DNA of 64,000 nt from Bacteroidota bacterium (GCA_016722525.1 JADKJB010000016.1:1-64000), one strand, 5' to 3'. Shown: positions 10,198 to 20,023, numbered from the stretch's first letter. Program-made: numbers and translations. The notes: generated by a model from the letters alone, not told the origin.

Positions 10198-11194
10198 ACC
10201 TCCGGCTCCTTTCCTTCATTCAACTGTGAGTTTGCCTGCACAAAAACCTTGGCATTTTGCATGCATTGTTCGTTTTCAAAAACTACTGGTATTATTTTAG
10301 AAAATTTCACCAGATCCGATAACTCCAGCATATACTTCAATTTTGAAAAACATCCTGATTTTGGTCTTGGGCGATTTTTAATTTCAAGACTTCATCCGTG
10401 GTCATTTCCATAGCTGCCAACGACCATCTGTTCTGTATGAATGTCCTAATGATATCTGATAATTCAGTGTAGTAACCTTTGTAATTCCCATTTTGCCAAA
10501 GCTTAGATGCATCCAATGCTGCCAAAGCTTCGAGCGCAATTTCATGAGCAGGTCTTCGTGGAATTCTGATAACCGGTTCCGTAATTTTAGCAGATCGCTT
10601 TTTAAAATACCTATAAATAAGAAAAGCAACTAAACCAACTATCAAAAGAACCAGCACATAGGGGAGTGCATCTTTCCATGAATACGGAACTACGATCTGC
10701 CCTTTAAGGTCTTTTATGGCTCTTGTGGTATCCACCGGGATGGTATTGACTGTTATCAACAAGGGCTTGGTTTCGGCTTTCCATATTGAAGTATCACCCT
10801 TTATACGATAAGAAAAATGAAAGGTGGAATTATATGATATCCGGAGTCAAAAGAAGTGAGTATTATTTTCTGCCGCCGCGTTATGGATCCCTCTTCAGTT
10901 GGAGGAAGGGGTGTCTATTCCGGAACGTTGAACCACCTCTAATAGTGAAAAAGTATCTGCAACAGCAGGCCATTCAGGATTGATGTTAGAAGGATGGGTT
11001 ACTGAAAGATCTAAAATAAATTGATTCCCAATAACAATTGAGGTAGTGTCAACTTTTGCGGAGGCTTTTATCTCCTGTGCTTGTACATTTTGATTCGAAA
11101 ACAAAATAAAAAAAGTGCAATAAATCCAAACGATGGTAAATCGTTTGGATTTGAAACCGAGTTGAGCTGTTAGTATTTCCAAAAGCATTCTCAT
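10194..11194 (-). CDS. Uncharacterised Bat-operon membrane protein (frameshifted)
   Basis: A protein of about 333 residues between the DUF58 gene and batA. The N-terminus has a signal peptide, and the mature part begins near QEIKASAKVDTTSIVIGNQF, an Ig-like segment resembling the first BatD repeat. The middle (about 10762-10895) is frameshifted; the plausible reading continues to TVNTIPVDTTRAIKDLKG, a transmembrane helix (LPYVLVLLIVGLVAFLIYRY) and a cytosolic helical domain containing SDIIRTFIQNRW. The final segment after another break near 10335 ends QLNEGKEPEV, overlapping batA by ATGA. A GTG start at 11197 is possible, but ATG at 11194 is preferred. The architecture (Ig, TM, helical tail) is that of a short BatD. 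Function not established. Confidence 0.7.
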
Positions 11195-11196
11195 CA

Positions 11197-12069
11197 CTAT
11201 CTTTTTTCCCGTTTCTTAAACAGACTAATTAATGGTTGAACATAATTTTGATCTGTTGCAATTTTGGCTTGATCCACTCCAATTTTAGCAAACATCGTAT
11301 CCAGTTCTTTTTGCTTGTTATCCCAATTCAAACGGTACTTTTCACGTGTTATTTTTCGAGATGTATCTACCCATAATAACTTACCGGTTTCAGCATCTTG
11401 CATGCGCATAAGTCCAATATTTGGCAAATCAGCCTCCCTCTTATCAAATATCCGGATAGCAACCAAATCATGTTTTCGGGACGCTATTTTCAAAGGGTCG
11501 ATATAGTTTTGACTCATGAAATCAGAAATAAGAAAGGAGATGCTTCTTTTTTTAATCATGTTGGTAAAATATCGTAAGGCACCTCCAATATCAGTTCCAT
11601 AGCCCTCCGGCTTAAAGTCAATCAATTCCCTGATAATTCTCAAGATATGTGACTTACCTTTTTTGGGAGGTATAAATTTCTCAATGCGATCAGTAAAAAA
11701 AATAATTCCGATTTTATCGTTATTCTGAATGGCGCTAAAGGATAGTACCGCACAAAGTTCTGTGATCAATTCCCGTTTAAACTGCCTGGAAGTGCCAAAA
11801 TCTCCCGAAGCACTGATGTCAACCAGTAACATTACTGTGAGTTCCCTTTCTTCTTCAAAAACTTTAACAAAAGGATGATTAAAACGAGCGGTCACATTCC
11901 AGTCAATATTCCTGATATCATCACCCGGCATGTATTCTCTTACTTCACTAAAAGCCATTCCACGGCCTTTGAAAGCACTGTGATATTCCCCTGAGAAAAT
12001 CTGATTCGATAATCCCCTGGTTTTTATCTCTATTTTTCTAACTTTCTTTAGTAGATCTGTTGTTTCCAA
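11197..12069 (-). CDS. DUF58 domain protein of the Bat/MoxR operon
   Basis: A 290-residue protein without membrane segments. It has the DUF58 signature PGDDIRNIDWNVTARF (about 48-63), a following VFEEEREL, and a VWA-like fold beginning LLVDISASGDFG with a later SFLISDFMS. DUF58 proteins are regularly encoded beside MoxR AAA ATPases and VWA proteins and are thought to act as their adaptors or targets. It begins 11 bases after the MoxR gene and touches the next gene, so it is firmly in the operon. Confidence 0.9.
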   Translation of the reverse strand: METTDLLKKVRKIEIKTRGLSNQIFSGEYHSAFKGRGMAFSEVREYMPGDDIRNIDWNVTARFNHPFVKVFEEERELTVMLLVDISASGDFGTSRQFKRELITELCAVLSFSAIQNNDKIGIIFFTDRIEKFIPPKKGKSHILRIIRELIDFKPEGYGTDIGGALRYFTNMIKKRSISFLISDFMSQNYIDPLKIASRKHDLVAIRIFDKREADLPNIGLMRMQDAETGKLLWVDTSRKITREKYRLNWDNKQKELDTMFAKIGVDQAKIATDQNYVQPLISLFKKREKR

Positions 12070-12080
12070 AACTCTGAATT

Positions 12081-13109
12081 TTAGATGAGAGTAACTAATT
12101 CACGTGGAGTCGTAACCATTTTACTAAGGAACCTCAACGCATTTAATACTTCATTAACAACTTCATCTGTGGTGATATTTTCTGCCTCTGCTTCATAGGT
12201 GAGGCCTATGCGGTGTCTGAGTATATCATGACAAACAGCACGAACATCTTCCGGAATGACATAACCACGTCGCTTTATAAAAGCATAGGCTTTGGATGCT
12301 ATAGCCAAGTTGATGCTGGCCCTGGGAGAAGCACCATAATTAATCATTTGTTTGAGTTTGGAAAGATTGTTTTCAGCCGGAAATCTTGTTGCAAAAACAA
12401 TATCGAGAATATATTTTTCGATTTTCTCGTCCATATATACCTCTTTTACCACTTTACGCGCTTTTAAAATTTCTAATGTTGTTACGACCGGGTTTATTTT
12501 TATGGGTTCCGGACTTAGATTTTGACGAATAATTAATCTTTCCTCTTCCTTATTAGGGTAACCAATTACAATTTTAAGCATAAACCTGTCCAGTTGGGCT
12601 TCAGGTAAAGGATAGGTTCCTTCTTGTTCAATGGGGTTCTGTGTTGCTAACACTAAAAAAGGTTCTTCCAAATGAAAAGTCTCATCACCAATGGTGACTT
12701 GTCGTTCCTGCATGGCTTCCAATAGTGCACTTTGAACTTTGGCCGGAGCCCGATTTATTTCGTCAGCAAGGATGAAATTAGAGAATAATGGCCCTTTTCG
12801 AACTGTAAATTCCTCCTTTTTCTGGTTATAAATCATAGTTCCTAGCAAATCAGCAGGCAACAAATCCGGTGTAAACTGAATTCTGCTGAATCTGGAGTGA
12901 ATGGCTGATGCCAATGACTTAATTGCCAAAGTTTTTGCAAGACCTGGAACTCCCTCAAGCAGTAGGTGTCCATTCGATAACAAACCAATTAACAAGCGCT
13001 CAAGCATGTATTTTTGCCCGATTATCACTTTTCCGATTTCGAGATTTAATAGTTCTACAAACGCACTCTCCTGTTGAATTTTTTCGTTAATTTCCCTGAT
13101 GTCGGTCAT
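12081..13109 (-). CDS. MoxR family AAA+ ATPase, first gene of the Bat operon
   Basis: A 342-residue cytosolic AAA+ ATPase with Walker A GVPGLAKT (about 53-60), Walker B ILADEINRAP (about 113-122), sensor-1 LATQNPIEQEGTYPLPEAQL and an arginine-finger region before LDRFML. MoxR proteins act as chaperone-like factors that help assemble or activate metal- or VWA-containing partners. Upstream on the minus strand, a possible -7 box (TAATATTG, complement of 13133-13140) matches the Bacteroidota consensus except at one base. It is the likely promoter-proximal gene of the operon running down to 4243. Confidence 0.94.
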   Translation of the reverse strand: MTDIREINEKIQQESAFVELLNLEIGKVIIGQKYMLERLLIGLLSNGHLLLEGVPGLAKTLAIKSLASAIHSRFSRIQFTPDLLPADLLGTMIYNQKKEEFTVRKGPLFSNFILADEINRAPAKVQSALLEAMQERQVTIGDETFHLEEPFLVLATQNPIEQEGTYPLPEAQLDRFMLKIVIGYPNKEEERLIIRQNLSPEPIKINPVVTTLEILKARKVVKEVYMDEKIEKYILDIVFATRFPAENNLSKLKQMINYGASPRASINLAIASKAYAFIKRRGYVIPEDVRAVCHDILRHRIGLTYEAEAENITTDEVVNEVLNALRFLSKMVTTPRELVTLI

Positions 13110-13338
13110 ATTTGAATTTATTTAAGAGGGCACAATATTAGAGTTTTATCAATGAAATTTTTATGAAGAAGAAGAACTTAATTGCAAAATGAATAAATAG
13201 TTATAAATAGCTATGTTTCAATTTACAAGCTATTAAAAATAGCATGCTCAAATACGCATGGTTACATTTAATGTGAGTTCTCAACAAATGCCTGATAACA
13301 AGCAAAATAGATTTTTACCTGCTATGGCCAGATCTTAG

Positions 13339-13346
13339 TAACTTTG
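13339..13346 (+). promoter_or_regulatory. Bacteroidota -7 promoter element for truA
   Basis: TAACTTTG fits the consensus TAnnTTTG exactly and lies 24 bases before the ATG chosen for truA. An upstream in-frame TTG at 13344 lies inside this element, which argues against that start. No clear -33 TTTG box is seen at the usual distance. Confidence 0.65.
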
Positions 13347-13370
13347 CGCCTCTCAAAAAATGAATCCCTA

Positions 13371-14141
13371 ATGATCCGCTATTTTATAAGGCTGGCTTAC
13401 AAAGGTACCAACTATTCCGTTTGGCAAATACAGGAAAATGCAGTTTCTGTTCAGGAAAAATTGAATCAGTCCCTTTCTGTAATTCTAAATCAGGATATTT
13501 TATCCACAGGATGCGGAAGAACAGATACCGGAGTACATGCCAAACAATTTTACGCTCATTTTGATTGTTTTGAGCAAATCGCTGATCCAAAAAAAGTTTT
13601 GCATCAGCTAAATTCAATTTTACCTTCCGATATCTCAGTTTATGATATTCTTGAAATGGAAAGTGGAGCTCACTCCAGATTTGATGCTATGTCAAGAACC
13701 TATGAGTATTTCATTGCAAAAACAAAGAATCCTTTTGCTAAAGAATTTAGTTTGCACGGGTATATGAATCCTGATATGGCGCTTATGAACGAAGCATGTT
13801 TGTATTTATTAAAACACAATGATTTTAGCTCTTTCAGGAAAACAAATACGCAAGTTAAATCCAATATTTGTACTATTGCTTCTGCATCATGGAGCAGAAA
13901 AAGTGAAATGCTTGTTTTTACTATTACTGCCGATCGGTTCCTAAGAGGTATGGTTAGAGCCATTGTGGGTACAATGATAGATGTAGGAACAGGTAAAATT
14001 CAGCCGGAAAAAATTTCAGAAATTATACTCAGTAAAAACAGAAATGAAGCAGGTGCTTCTGTGCCTGCTTGTGGTCTTTTCCTTTCTAATGTAGTTTATC
14101 CTTATCTTCCGGTAATCCAACAATCCTCATTTCCCGCTTAA
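13371..14141 (+). CDS. truA: tRNA pseudouridine synthase A
   Basis: Converts U38-40 of the tRNA anticodon stem to pseudouridine in the cytoplasm. The 256-residue protein starts MIRYFIRLAYKGTNYSVWQ. The catalytic aspartate is in GCGRTDTGVHA (about residue 52), with the family features FHARFDA-like AHSRFDAMSRTYEYFI and RFLRGMVRAIVGTMIDVG further on. An upstream TTG at 13344 is in frame but falls inside the promoter element. The ABC exporter gene follows after 4 bases. Confidence 0.95.
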   Translation: MIRYFIRLAYKGTNYSVWQIQENAVSVQEKLNQSLSVILNQDILSTGCGRTDTGVHAKQFYAHFDCFEQIADPKKVLHQLNSILPSDISVYDILEMESGAHSRFDAMSRTYEYFIAKTKNPFAKEFSLHGYMNPDMALMNEACLYLLKHNDFSSFRKTNTQVKSNICTIASASWSRKSEMLVFTITADRFLRGMVRAIVGTMIDVGTGKIQPEKISEIILSKNRNEAGASVPACGLFLSNVVYPYLPVIQQSSFPA

Positions 14142-14145
14142 CTTT

Positions 14146-15916
14146 ATGAGTAATGTCACAGGTAATGTATTTGATTTTCCGATTTTAAAACGCGTTTTTA
14201 CATTTGTAAAACCCTACAAAAATACCTTTCGGTTAACAGTCCTCTTTAACAATTGTAATGGCTTTGATGGGACCGGTGCGGCCTTGGCTTGCGCAGCTTA
14301 CGCTAGACAACTATGTGGCTAACGGTAATTATCCCGGATTAATGAAAATAACTGCATTAATGGTCGGAGTACTTATCATTCAATCATTATTGCAGTTTCT
14401 TCAAAACTATCAAACAAATTTACTAGGCCAAAATGTCATCAGAGATATGCGAACTAAATTGTACAGGCATATACTCGATTTTAAAATTCCCTATTTCGAC
14501 AAAACTCCAATTGGAACCCCGGTTACAAGAACTATCTCAGATATGGAAACTATTGCTGAAATATTCTCCGATGGATTGATTGTTATCATTGGAGATATTC
14601 TCCAGCTAGTGGTCATCATTAGCTATATGTTTTATATCGATTGGCAATTAACACTTGTGGGTTTAAGTACAATTCCGATTTTGCTCATAGCTACCAATAC
14701 TTTTAAAAACAATATCAAAAAAACTTTTAATGATGTACGAACTCAAGTCGCCGCATTAAATGTTTTTGTTCAGGAACACCTCACAGGAATGCGTATAGTG
14801 CAAGTTTTCAATCGTGAAAATCAAGAGTTGATAGGTTTCAAAGAAATCAATAAAAAGCACAAAGATGCCAATGTAAAATCTGTTTGGTACTACAGTATCT
14901 TTTTTCCGGTGGTTGAAATATTATCTGCTATTTCTATTGGATTAATTGTTTGGTGGGGAGCAGGTGAAGTCATAGCAAATGAAGCTAGTTTTGGTACGGT
15001 GGTAGCCTTCATTATGTATATAAATCTCTTATTTCGCCCAATAAGGGAGCTTGCAGACAAATTTAATACCCTTCAAATGGGAATGGTTAGTTCTGGAAAG
15101 AATTTTCAAGGTTTTTGATACTCCTTCAGGCATCGATACCAATGGTTCTCTTTCAGCTGAAAACATTAAAGGTCATGTTGAGTTTAAAGATGTTTGGTTT
15201 GCTTATAAGGATGAAGATTGGATTCTCAAAGGGGTAAGTTTTGAGGTTAAAGCAGGTGAAGCACTCGCATTGGTTGGTGCCACCGGTGCAGGCAAATCGA
15301 CTATCATCAACCTCATGAATCGTTTTTATGAAATCAATAAAGGAAGTATTTTGATCGATGGCATTAACATAAAGGAATATAATGTAGAAAATTTACGACA
15401 AAAAATAGCTATTGTTCTTCAGGATGTTTTTCTTTTTTCAGATACTATTTCAAATAATATTTCCCTTGGCAATCCCACTATCACTATGGATAGAATTATT
15501 GATGGAGCAACCAAAGTAGGTGCTTCCGGTTTCATTAATAAACTACCTGCTAAATATGACTTCAATCCGGGCGAACGAGGAAATATGCTTTCTATGGGAC
15601 AACGTCAATTAATTTCCTTTATCAGAGCTTATGTGTATCAACCAGCAATTTTAATTCTTGACGAAGCAACATCCTCTATCGATTCTGAAAGTGAAGAACT
15701 CATTATCAAAGCTACTTCAGTTTTAACAAAAACAGGACATCCATAGTGATCGCGCATAGGTTGGCCACCATTCAAAATGCAACTAAAATTATTGTACTTG
15801 ATCATGGTGAAGTGAAAGAAGAGGGGACGCACACGGATCTTCTTCAAAAAAAAGGTTGGTATTTTAAATTGTATGAAATTCAATTCAAAAAGCAGATTCA
15901 AAATGTTGATTATTAA
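14146..15916 (+). CDS. ABC exporter, fused permease and ATPase, MsbA-like (three frameshifts)
   Basis: An inner-membrane half-transporter of about 590 residues. The N-terminus MSNVTGNVFDFPILKRVF leads into a six-helix transmembrane domain (DMRTKLYRHILDF, FDKTPIGTPVTRTISDMETI) and a nucleotide-binding domain. That domain has Walker A GATGAGKST, Q-loop IVLQDVFLFSDT, signature LSMGQRQL, Walker B ILILDEATSSID and H-loop VIAHRLATI. The frame breaks near 14235, at the AAA run 15097-15099 (one A too many) and near 15740 (a base missing before SIVIAHRL). Repaired, it is full length and has all catalytic motifs. The substrate is unknown; lipid or drug export is usual for this subfamily. Confidence 0.88.
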
Positions 15917-16038
15917 TTAAATGTATTTTTTTTGATTGAGTTTCATAGGGCACAAACCTTGAGGAAATTTGGCAAGGGAAAAAAAATATCGCATCTTTAC
16001 CCTGTTCAAAATGTTATAAACTCTATAAAATTAAAATT

Positions 16039-16464
16039 ATGTCATTTATTAAGGAATTTAAAGATTTTGCCATGCGAGGCAATTTGGTTGATACAGCCGT
16101 AGCTTTCGTAATGGGTGCTGCTTTCGGAAAAATAGTATCTTCATTTGTTGAAGGAATGGTGATGCCATTGGTAGGCATGTTAACTGGAGGAGTTGATTTT
16201 TCAAAAAAAATGTTTGTTCTCAAAGATGCCATTGCTGAAGTGACGAATCCTGATGGAACAGTTACTGCTGCTGTAGCTGAGATATCAATTAAGTATGGAA
16301 TGTTTATTACCAATTTAATTGACTTCATCGTAGTTGCCTTTGCTGTTTTCATGGTCATAAAAGCCATTAATTCCATGAAGAAAGCCGAACCAGCACCCGC
16401 ACCTGCAGGACCAAGTGCTGAAGAAAAATTACTTTCTGAAATAAGGGATCTTCTTAAAAAATAA
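16039..16464 (+). CDS. mscL: Large-conductance mechanosensitive channel
   Basis: A 141-residue inner-membrane channel that opens under membrane tension to release solutes during osmotic downshock. The N-terminal helix and TM1 show the family signature FIKEFKDFAMRGNLVDTAVA followed by VMGAAFGKIVSSFVEGMVMP. A periplasmic loop and TM2 (about 95-115) follow, then a cytoplasmic helix ending EEKLLSEIRDLLKK. The linker is Ala/Pro rich (APAPAGPS). The frame is intact and a strong hairpin follows the gene. Confidence 0.96.
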   Translation: MSFIKEFKDFAMRGNLVDTAVAFVMGAAFGKIVSSFVEGMVMPLVGMLTGGVDFSKKMFVLKDAIAEVTNPDGTVTAAVAEISIKYGMFITNLIDFIVVAFAVFMVIKAINSMKKAEPAPAPAGPSAEEKLLSEIRDLLKK

Positions 16465-16474
16465 AAAATATTCT

Positions 16475-16509
16475 AAACCAGAAAAGGATTATCTTCCCTT
16501 TTCTGGTTT
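16475..16509. terminator. 13-bp perfect stem-loop after mscL
   Basis: AAACCAGAAAAGG (475-487) pairs perfectly with CCTTTTCTGGTTT (497-509) around a 9-base loop, 10 bases after the mscL stop. The following sequence is T/A mixed rather than a pure T run, so termination efficiency is uncertain. Confidence 0.75.
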
Positions 16510-16541
16510 AAATTTAAACTAAAAACACTAAAAAAAAATCT

Positions 16542-17465
16542 ATGAAAAGAGTCTATATTCTATTTGTTGCGATGCTAATGTCTTATTCTTCATTTGCACA
16601 AGAAGCAGCTGTTGATACCTCCTGGAAAAGAAGTGGAATATTCGGGTTGAACTTCACGCAAGTAAGCCTGAGTAATTGGGCAGCAGGTGGACAAAATTCT
16701 ATTTCCGGAATTGCTTTATTTAATTATACTGCGAATTACGCAAAAGGCAAAAATAATTGGGATAATGTAATTGACATTGCTTATGGTTTGACCCAAAACG
16801 GAAAAGATGACGCAATTAAAAGCGAAGATAAAATTGATCTCGCAACAAAATATGGTCGTCATGCTTTTAAACATTGGTATTATACCGCATTGTTAGGGTT
16901 CAAAACACAGTTTTCAAAAGGATATAATTACCCAAACGATTCTGTAAAAATTTCTAACTTCATGGCTCCGGCATATTTCACAATTGCTTTAGGTATGGAT
17001 TATAAACCCAATGATAATTTCACATTATTAATTGCTCCGGTTACAGGAAGAATTACAATTGTAAATGATCAGGATCTGGCCGATGCAGGTGCTTTTGGAG
17101 TGGATGCAGCTGAATACAATGCTTTAGGTGTGAAAACAAAAGATGGTGAAACCTCTTTATATGAATTTGGTGCTTTGCTTAAGGCGGTATACAAAAAAGA
17201 TGTACTTGAAAATGTTACTTTAATGACAAAACTTGAACTCTTTAGCAACTACATTGATAATCCCCAAAATGTTGATGTGAATTGGGAAGTTTTGATTAGT
17301 ATGAAAGTGAATAAATACATCACAGCTACATTATCTACTCAATTAATTTATGACGATAACACCATTCTTACAATTGACAACAATAGTGATGGTATCATAG
17401 ATGAGTCAGGACCCAGAACTCAATTTAAAGAAGTGCTTGGAGTAGGATTGGCTTACAAGTTCTAA
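16542..17465 (+). CDS. DUF3078 family outer-membrane beta-barrel protein
   Basis: A 307-residue exported protein with signal peptide MKRVYILFVAMLMSYSSFAQ. It has the DUF3078 hallmark WKRSGIFGLNFTQVSLSNWA followed by AGGQNSISG, then alternating amphipathic strands and a C-terminal aromatic residue (GVGLAYKF) as expected for a barrel inserted by the Bam complex. It probably sits in the outer membrane; the ligand is unknown. It is flanked by the mscL hairpin and a strong bidirectional terminator. Confidence 0.85.
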   Translation: MKRVYILFVAMLMSYSSFAQEAAVDTSWKRSGIFGLNFTQVSLSNWAAGGQNSISGIALFNYTANYAKGKNNWDNVIDIAYGLTQNGKDDAIKSEDKIDLATKYGRHAFKHWYYTALLGFKTQFSKGYNYPNDSVKISNFMAPAYFTIALGMDYKPNDNFTLLIAPVTGRITIVNDQDLADAGAFGVDAAEYNALGVKTKDGETSLYEFGALLKAVYKKDVLENVTLMTKLELFSNYIDNPQNVDVNWEVLISMKVNKYITATLSTQLIYDDNTILTIDNNSDGIIDESGPRTQFKEVLGVGLAYKF

Positions 17466-17480
17466 TAAAAAAACCGATCA

Positions 17481-17516
17481 AAAAAAGAGGCAATCAAATT
17501 TGATTGCCTCTTTTTT
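17481..17516. terminator. Perfect bidirectional Rho-independent terminator
   Basis: A 36-base perfect palindrome: an A run, GAGGCAATCAAA, its complement TTTGATTGCCTC and a T run (511-518). It sits between the convergent DUF3078 gene (ends 17465) and the DUF937 gene (ends 17530), so it can serve both strands. Confidence 0.93.
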
Positions 17517-17529
17517 TTGATTTAAATTT

Positions 17530-18085
17530 CTATTTTTTCCCAAACAATCCTCCCAAAATATCTCCTATTCCTCCTGAATTCCCAAGAGCATCCTTTGCAC
17601 CACCGCTAATCATGCCTGCAATATCATCCATAGATGAACCATCTCCGTCTTTGTCAAGCATTTTACCAAAATCAACACCAGAAGATTTACCTCCTGTCAG
17701 GGTATTAAAAATTCCGCCCAAATCAAGACTCTTATCGTTGGGATCATTCGTTTTTGCTACCAGGCTGCCTAAAATTCCCGGCAACATAGAGGAAACCATC
17801 GAACCGGCCTGAGAAGAAGTAAGACCGAATTTTGCTGCAAGGTCTGTTGCAACATTGCTTGTCAAATTTGCCGCAACCGGATTTTGATTAACATTTGATT
17901 TCCCGCCCAATAAATTCATTACATCTTTAAAATTACCCGAAGCAAGTTGCGATTGCAAGCTAGTTTACAATTGAAGATGTTGCATGCTGAATGGCATCAT
18001 TGTTTTTATCATTTGGAATAGCAGGATTATTCACAATAGCGTCACCTGCATGTTCCTTTACAAGGTTTAATAGTGTTTCTAACAT
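17530..18085 (-). CDS. DUF937-like protein (one frameshift)
   Basis: The start MLETLLNLVKEHAGDAIVNN is at 18085. The frame breaks near 17960 (gtaaactagctt) and continues with SLQSQLASGNFKDVMNLLGG. The rest is a helical, Gly-rich, cytosolic protein with VATDLAAKFGLTSSQAGSMV and a C-terminal Gly-Asp-Leu rich tail (GGIGDILGGLFGKK). This pattern, including the tail, is that of DUF937/YidB-like proteins. It is part of a group of three small minus-strand genes. Function unknown. The repaired length is about 185 residues. Confidence 0.75.
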
Positions 18086-18129
18086 AATTTTAAATTTAAA
18101 TAGTTAATAGTACTTTGATGATAATTCTA

Positions 18130-18447
18130 TTATAAATAGTTCAAAAAGCTAAATAACTTTCTTTTATTCAGGTAACTCAAATCATTTTCATGGTCATATG
18201 CCTCCTTTTCAAACAGGATATTTCTATAGGCACTTTCATGTGAAAATTGTTGAATCAGATTGTATAGGTAATGTATCCCATAAATAAGATAGAAGGGAAT
18301 AACAAACAATTCCAATTGCTGACGGATATGTATTTTTTCATGATTTATCAAAATCACATCCTTAAAGTCGCTTTTATGCTTCAAAAAAATAAAAGGAAAC
18401 AAAGCAATTCCTTTTCTTTTCATGAATGATAACCTGAGAATGATCAT
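18130..18447 (-). CDS. Small HExxH protein, minimal M48/M56-like metalloprotease fold
   Basis: A 105-residue protein with a zinc-protease-like motif, INHEKIHIRQQLE (HEKIH), then a hydrophobic helix (FVIPFYLIYGIHYLYNLI). A conserved-looking FEKEAYDHEND follows, where the second glutamate could be the third zinc ligand, as in M48 and M56 peptidases. I recall similar short proteins in other Bacteroidota, without an assigned function. Its ATG overlaps the stop of the upstream small gene (ATGA), so the two are probably co-translated. Activity is not demonstrated; the motif is the only evidence. Confidence 0.75.
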   Translation of the reverse strand: MIILRLSFMKRKGIALFPFIFLKHKSDFKDVILINHEKIHIRQQLELFVIPFYLIYGIHYLYNLIQQFSHESAYRNILFEKEAYDHENDLSYLNKRKLFSFLNYL

Positions 18448-18713
18448 TTCTTTGAAGAAAAGGCTCCTTCGAAAGCATTCTTGAGATCTTTTGCTAAACC
18501 TTCCGTTTTGTTTTTAAGTTCACTTCCTATATCCTCAACTTGTTGGCGAATGCTTTCTTCAAGACTATTACCGGCAAATATTTTATCAAGCTGAGCATGC
18601 ATCACCCCGGGAACACGAGCTTTCACGTATCCTGATATGGTGTTAATACATTCTTCTGCCTGACTTTCTGTAATTCCAGTTTTTCCTGAATAATTTTTTT
18701 AATTCTTACATTG
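18444..18713 (-). CDS. Small helical protein of unknown function (start uncertain, frameshift)
   Basis: The clear part reads TGITESQAEECINTISGYVK, then ARVPGVMHAQLDKIFAG, ending LKNAFEGAFSSKK. The pattern (helix, short loop, 'VPG..H.QLD..FAG') resembles small helical stress proteins such as DUF2267-type proteins, but the match is weak. Adding one base to the T run around 18675 (ccagtttttcc) extends it to IKKIIQEKTGITE; no convincing ATG was found, so the 5' end near 18713 is a guess. It overlaps the HExxH gene by ATGA. Confidence 0.55.
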
Positions 18714-18928
18714 CAATAAAATATTATAAGATTATTTCCGTTTCGACAATGATTTTAAAATAGAAAATTAACTTTTACAGAAAAATTTTTATGAATCATA
18801 AAGTTAATACTAATTATTCATATCAGGATGGGGTAGAAGTAGAAAAATGTTAATTTTATCTTTTTACTATTTTCTTCAAAAATTACAACTTTTTAAAACA
18901 GAAAACCCATTCAAATGTTAAATTTATC

Positions 18929-19615
18929 ATGAAATCACGCTCATTAAAAATGTCTATAGCTCAAATAGTTCTATTAATCACCGCTTTCGGCGGCTTGACA
19001 TACGGCTGTGGGCAAAACAAACAGGTCAACTTAAATGGTCAAACTAACGATACTTTATCCATGGAAACTACATCCAATTCATTAAAAGATACCGCAACAC
19101 TTGGAAGTGGATGCTTTTGGTGCACCGAAGCCATCTTCCAATCATTAAATGGTGTTGAATCAGTCGTTTCAGGGTATTCAGGAGGGATCACCGAAAACCC
19201 AGATTATAAGCAGGTTTGTACCGGTCAATCAGGTCACGCCGAAGTTGTTCAGGTTGTTTATGATCCTAAACTTTTGTCGTTTACGGATTTATTAGAAGCA
19301 TTCTGGTCAAGTCACGATCCAACAACACTAAACCGCCAAGGTAATGATGTTGGAACTCAATATCGCTCTGTAATCTTTTATCACAGCCAGGACCAAAAGA
19401 TTATTGCCGAGAATCTGAAAAAGGAACTCAACGATAAAAAAGTTTTCGATGCTGCTATAGTAACAGAAATCAGTCCTGCAGTAAAATTTTATAAAGCCGA
19501 GAATTACCATCAACAGTATTTTGAGTTAAATGGGAATGAACCTTATTGTACATTCGTCATTAAACCCAAGTTGGAAAAATTTAAAAAAGCTTTTCAGGAT
19601 AAATTGAAAAAATAG
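18929..19615 (+). CDS. msrA: Peptide methionine sulfoxide reductase MsrA, lipoprotein form
   Basis: Repairs methionine-S-sulfoxide in oxidised proteins. The 228-residue protein has an N-terminal signal with lipobox LTYGC (Cys near 27), so it should be anchored in the envelope and act outside the cytoplasm. The catalytic motif is GSGCFWCTEAIF (Cys near 62). The usual downstream motifs follow: GYSGG, GHAEVVQVVYDP, FWSSHDPT, GTQYRSVIFYH and KFYKAENYHQQY. A second possible start is MSIAQIV at 18950. It stands alone; intergenic gaps flank both sides. Confidence 0.95.
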   Translation: MKSRSLKMSIAQIVLLITAFGGLTYGCGQNKQVNLNGQTNDTLSMETTSNSLKDTATLGSGCFWCTEAIFQSLNGVESVVSGYSGGITENPDYKQVCTGQSGHAEVVQVVYDPKLLSFTDLLEAFWSSHDPTTLNRQGNDVGTQYRSVIFYHSQDQKIIAENLKKELNDKKVFDAAIVTEISPAVKFYKAENYHQQYFELNGNEPYCTFVIKPKLEKFKKAFQDKLKK

Positions 19616-20023
19616 ATTCATGGTTTTTCTGCTTTATTGAATCAGATAAAACTATATCCAATTTACTACATAAGTGGTGGTCAATTAAAAGCAAAAATTT
19701 ATCTCAATCAGCCTTCATAAGCCACTAAAAAGTGGGCAATATTTCAATCATAGAGTAATTTGGAAAATGAGAATTACGGTAAGCGGGAAATATAAATATA
19801 GGTTACTTTTCAAAGATTCCTATTCTCGATGGAGTTGACATTTGAACCTGTCAAGGGTTGTTCGCTACCAAAAAAAGATACGTACTAATTCCATTTATCT
19901 GGCAAAAAACTGAAACAATTTGAAAACAGATTGATTGAGAAAATAGATACTTACATAGTAAGATTTAGTTTTTAACAGCAAAAACAAATTTAATAAGACC
20001 ATATTTTTTATAAATATACAAGA
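19616..20023. other. Intergenic region without recognisable features
   Basis: These 408 AT-rich bases lie between the convergent msrA and the secreted-protein gene at 20024. I see no open frame over about 20 codons with family character, no hairpin with a T tract and no repeat matching elsewhere in the window. Confidence 0.6.

Noticed and set aside
4749..13109. Bat operon as a set of decayed pseudogenes
   Set aside because: Breaks are single-base, mostly in homopolymers, and all domains and motifs remain; sequencing error explains them better.
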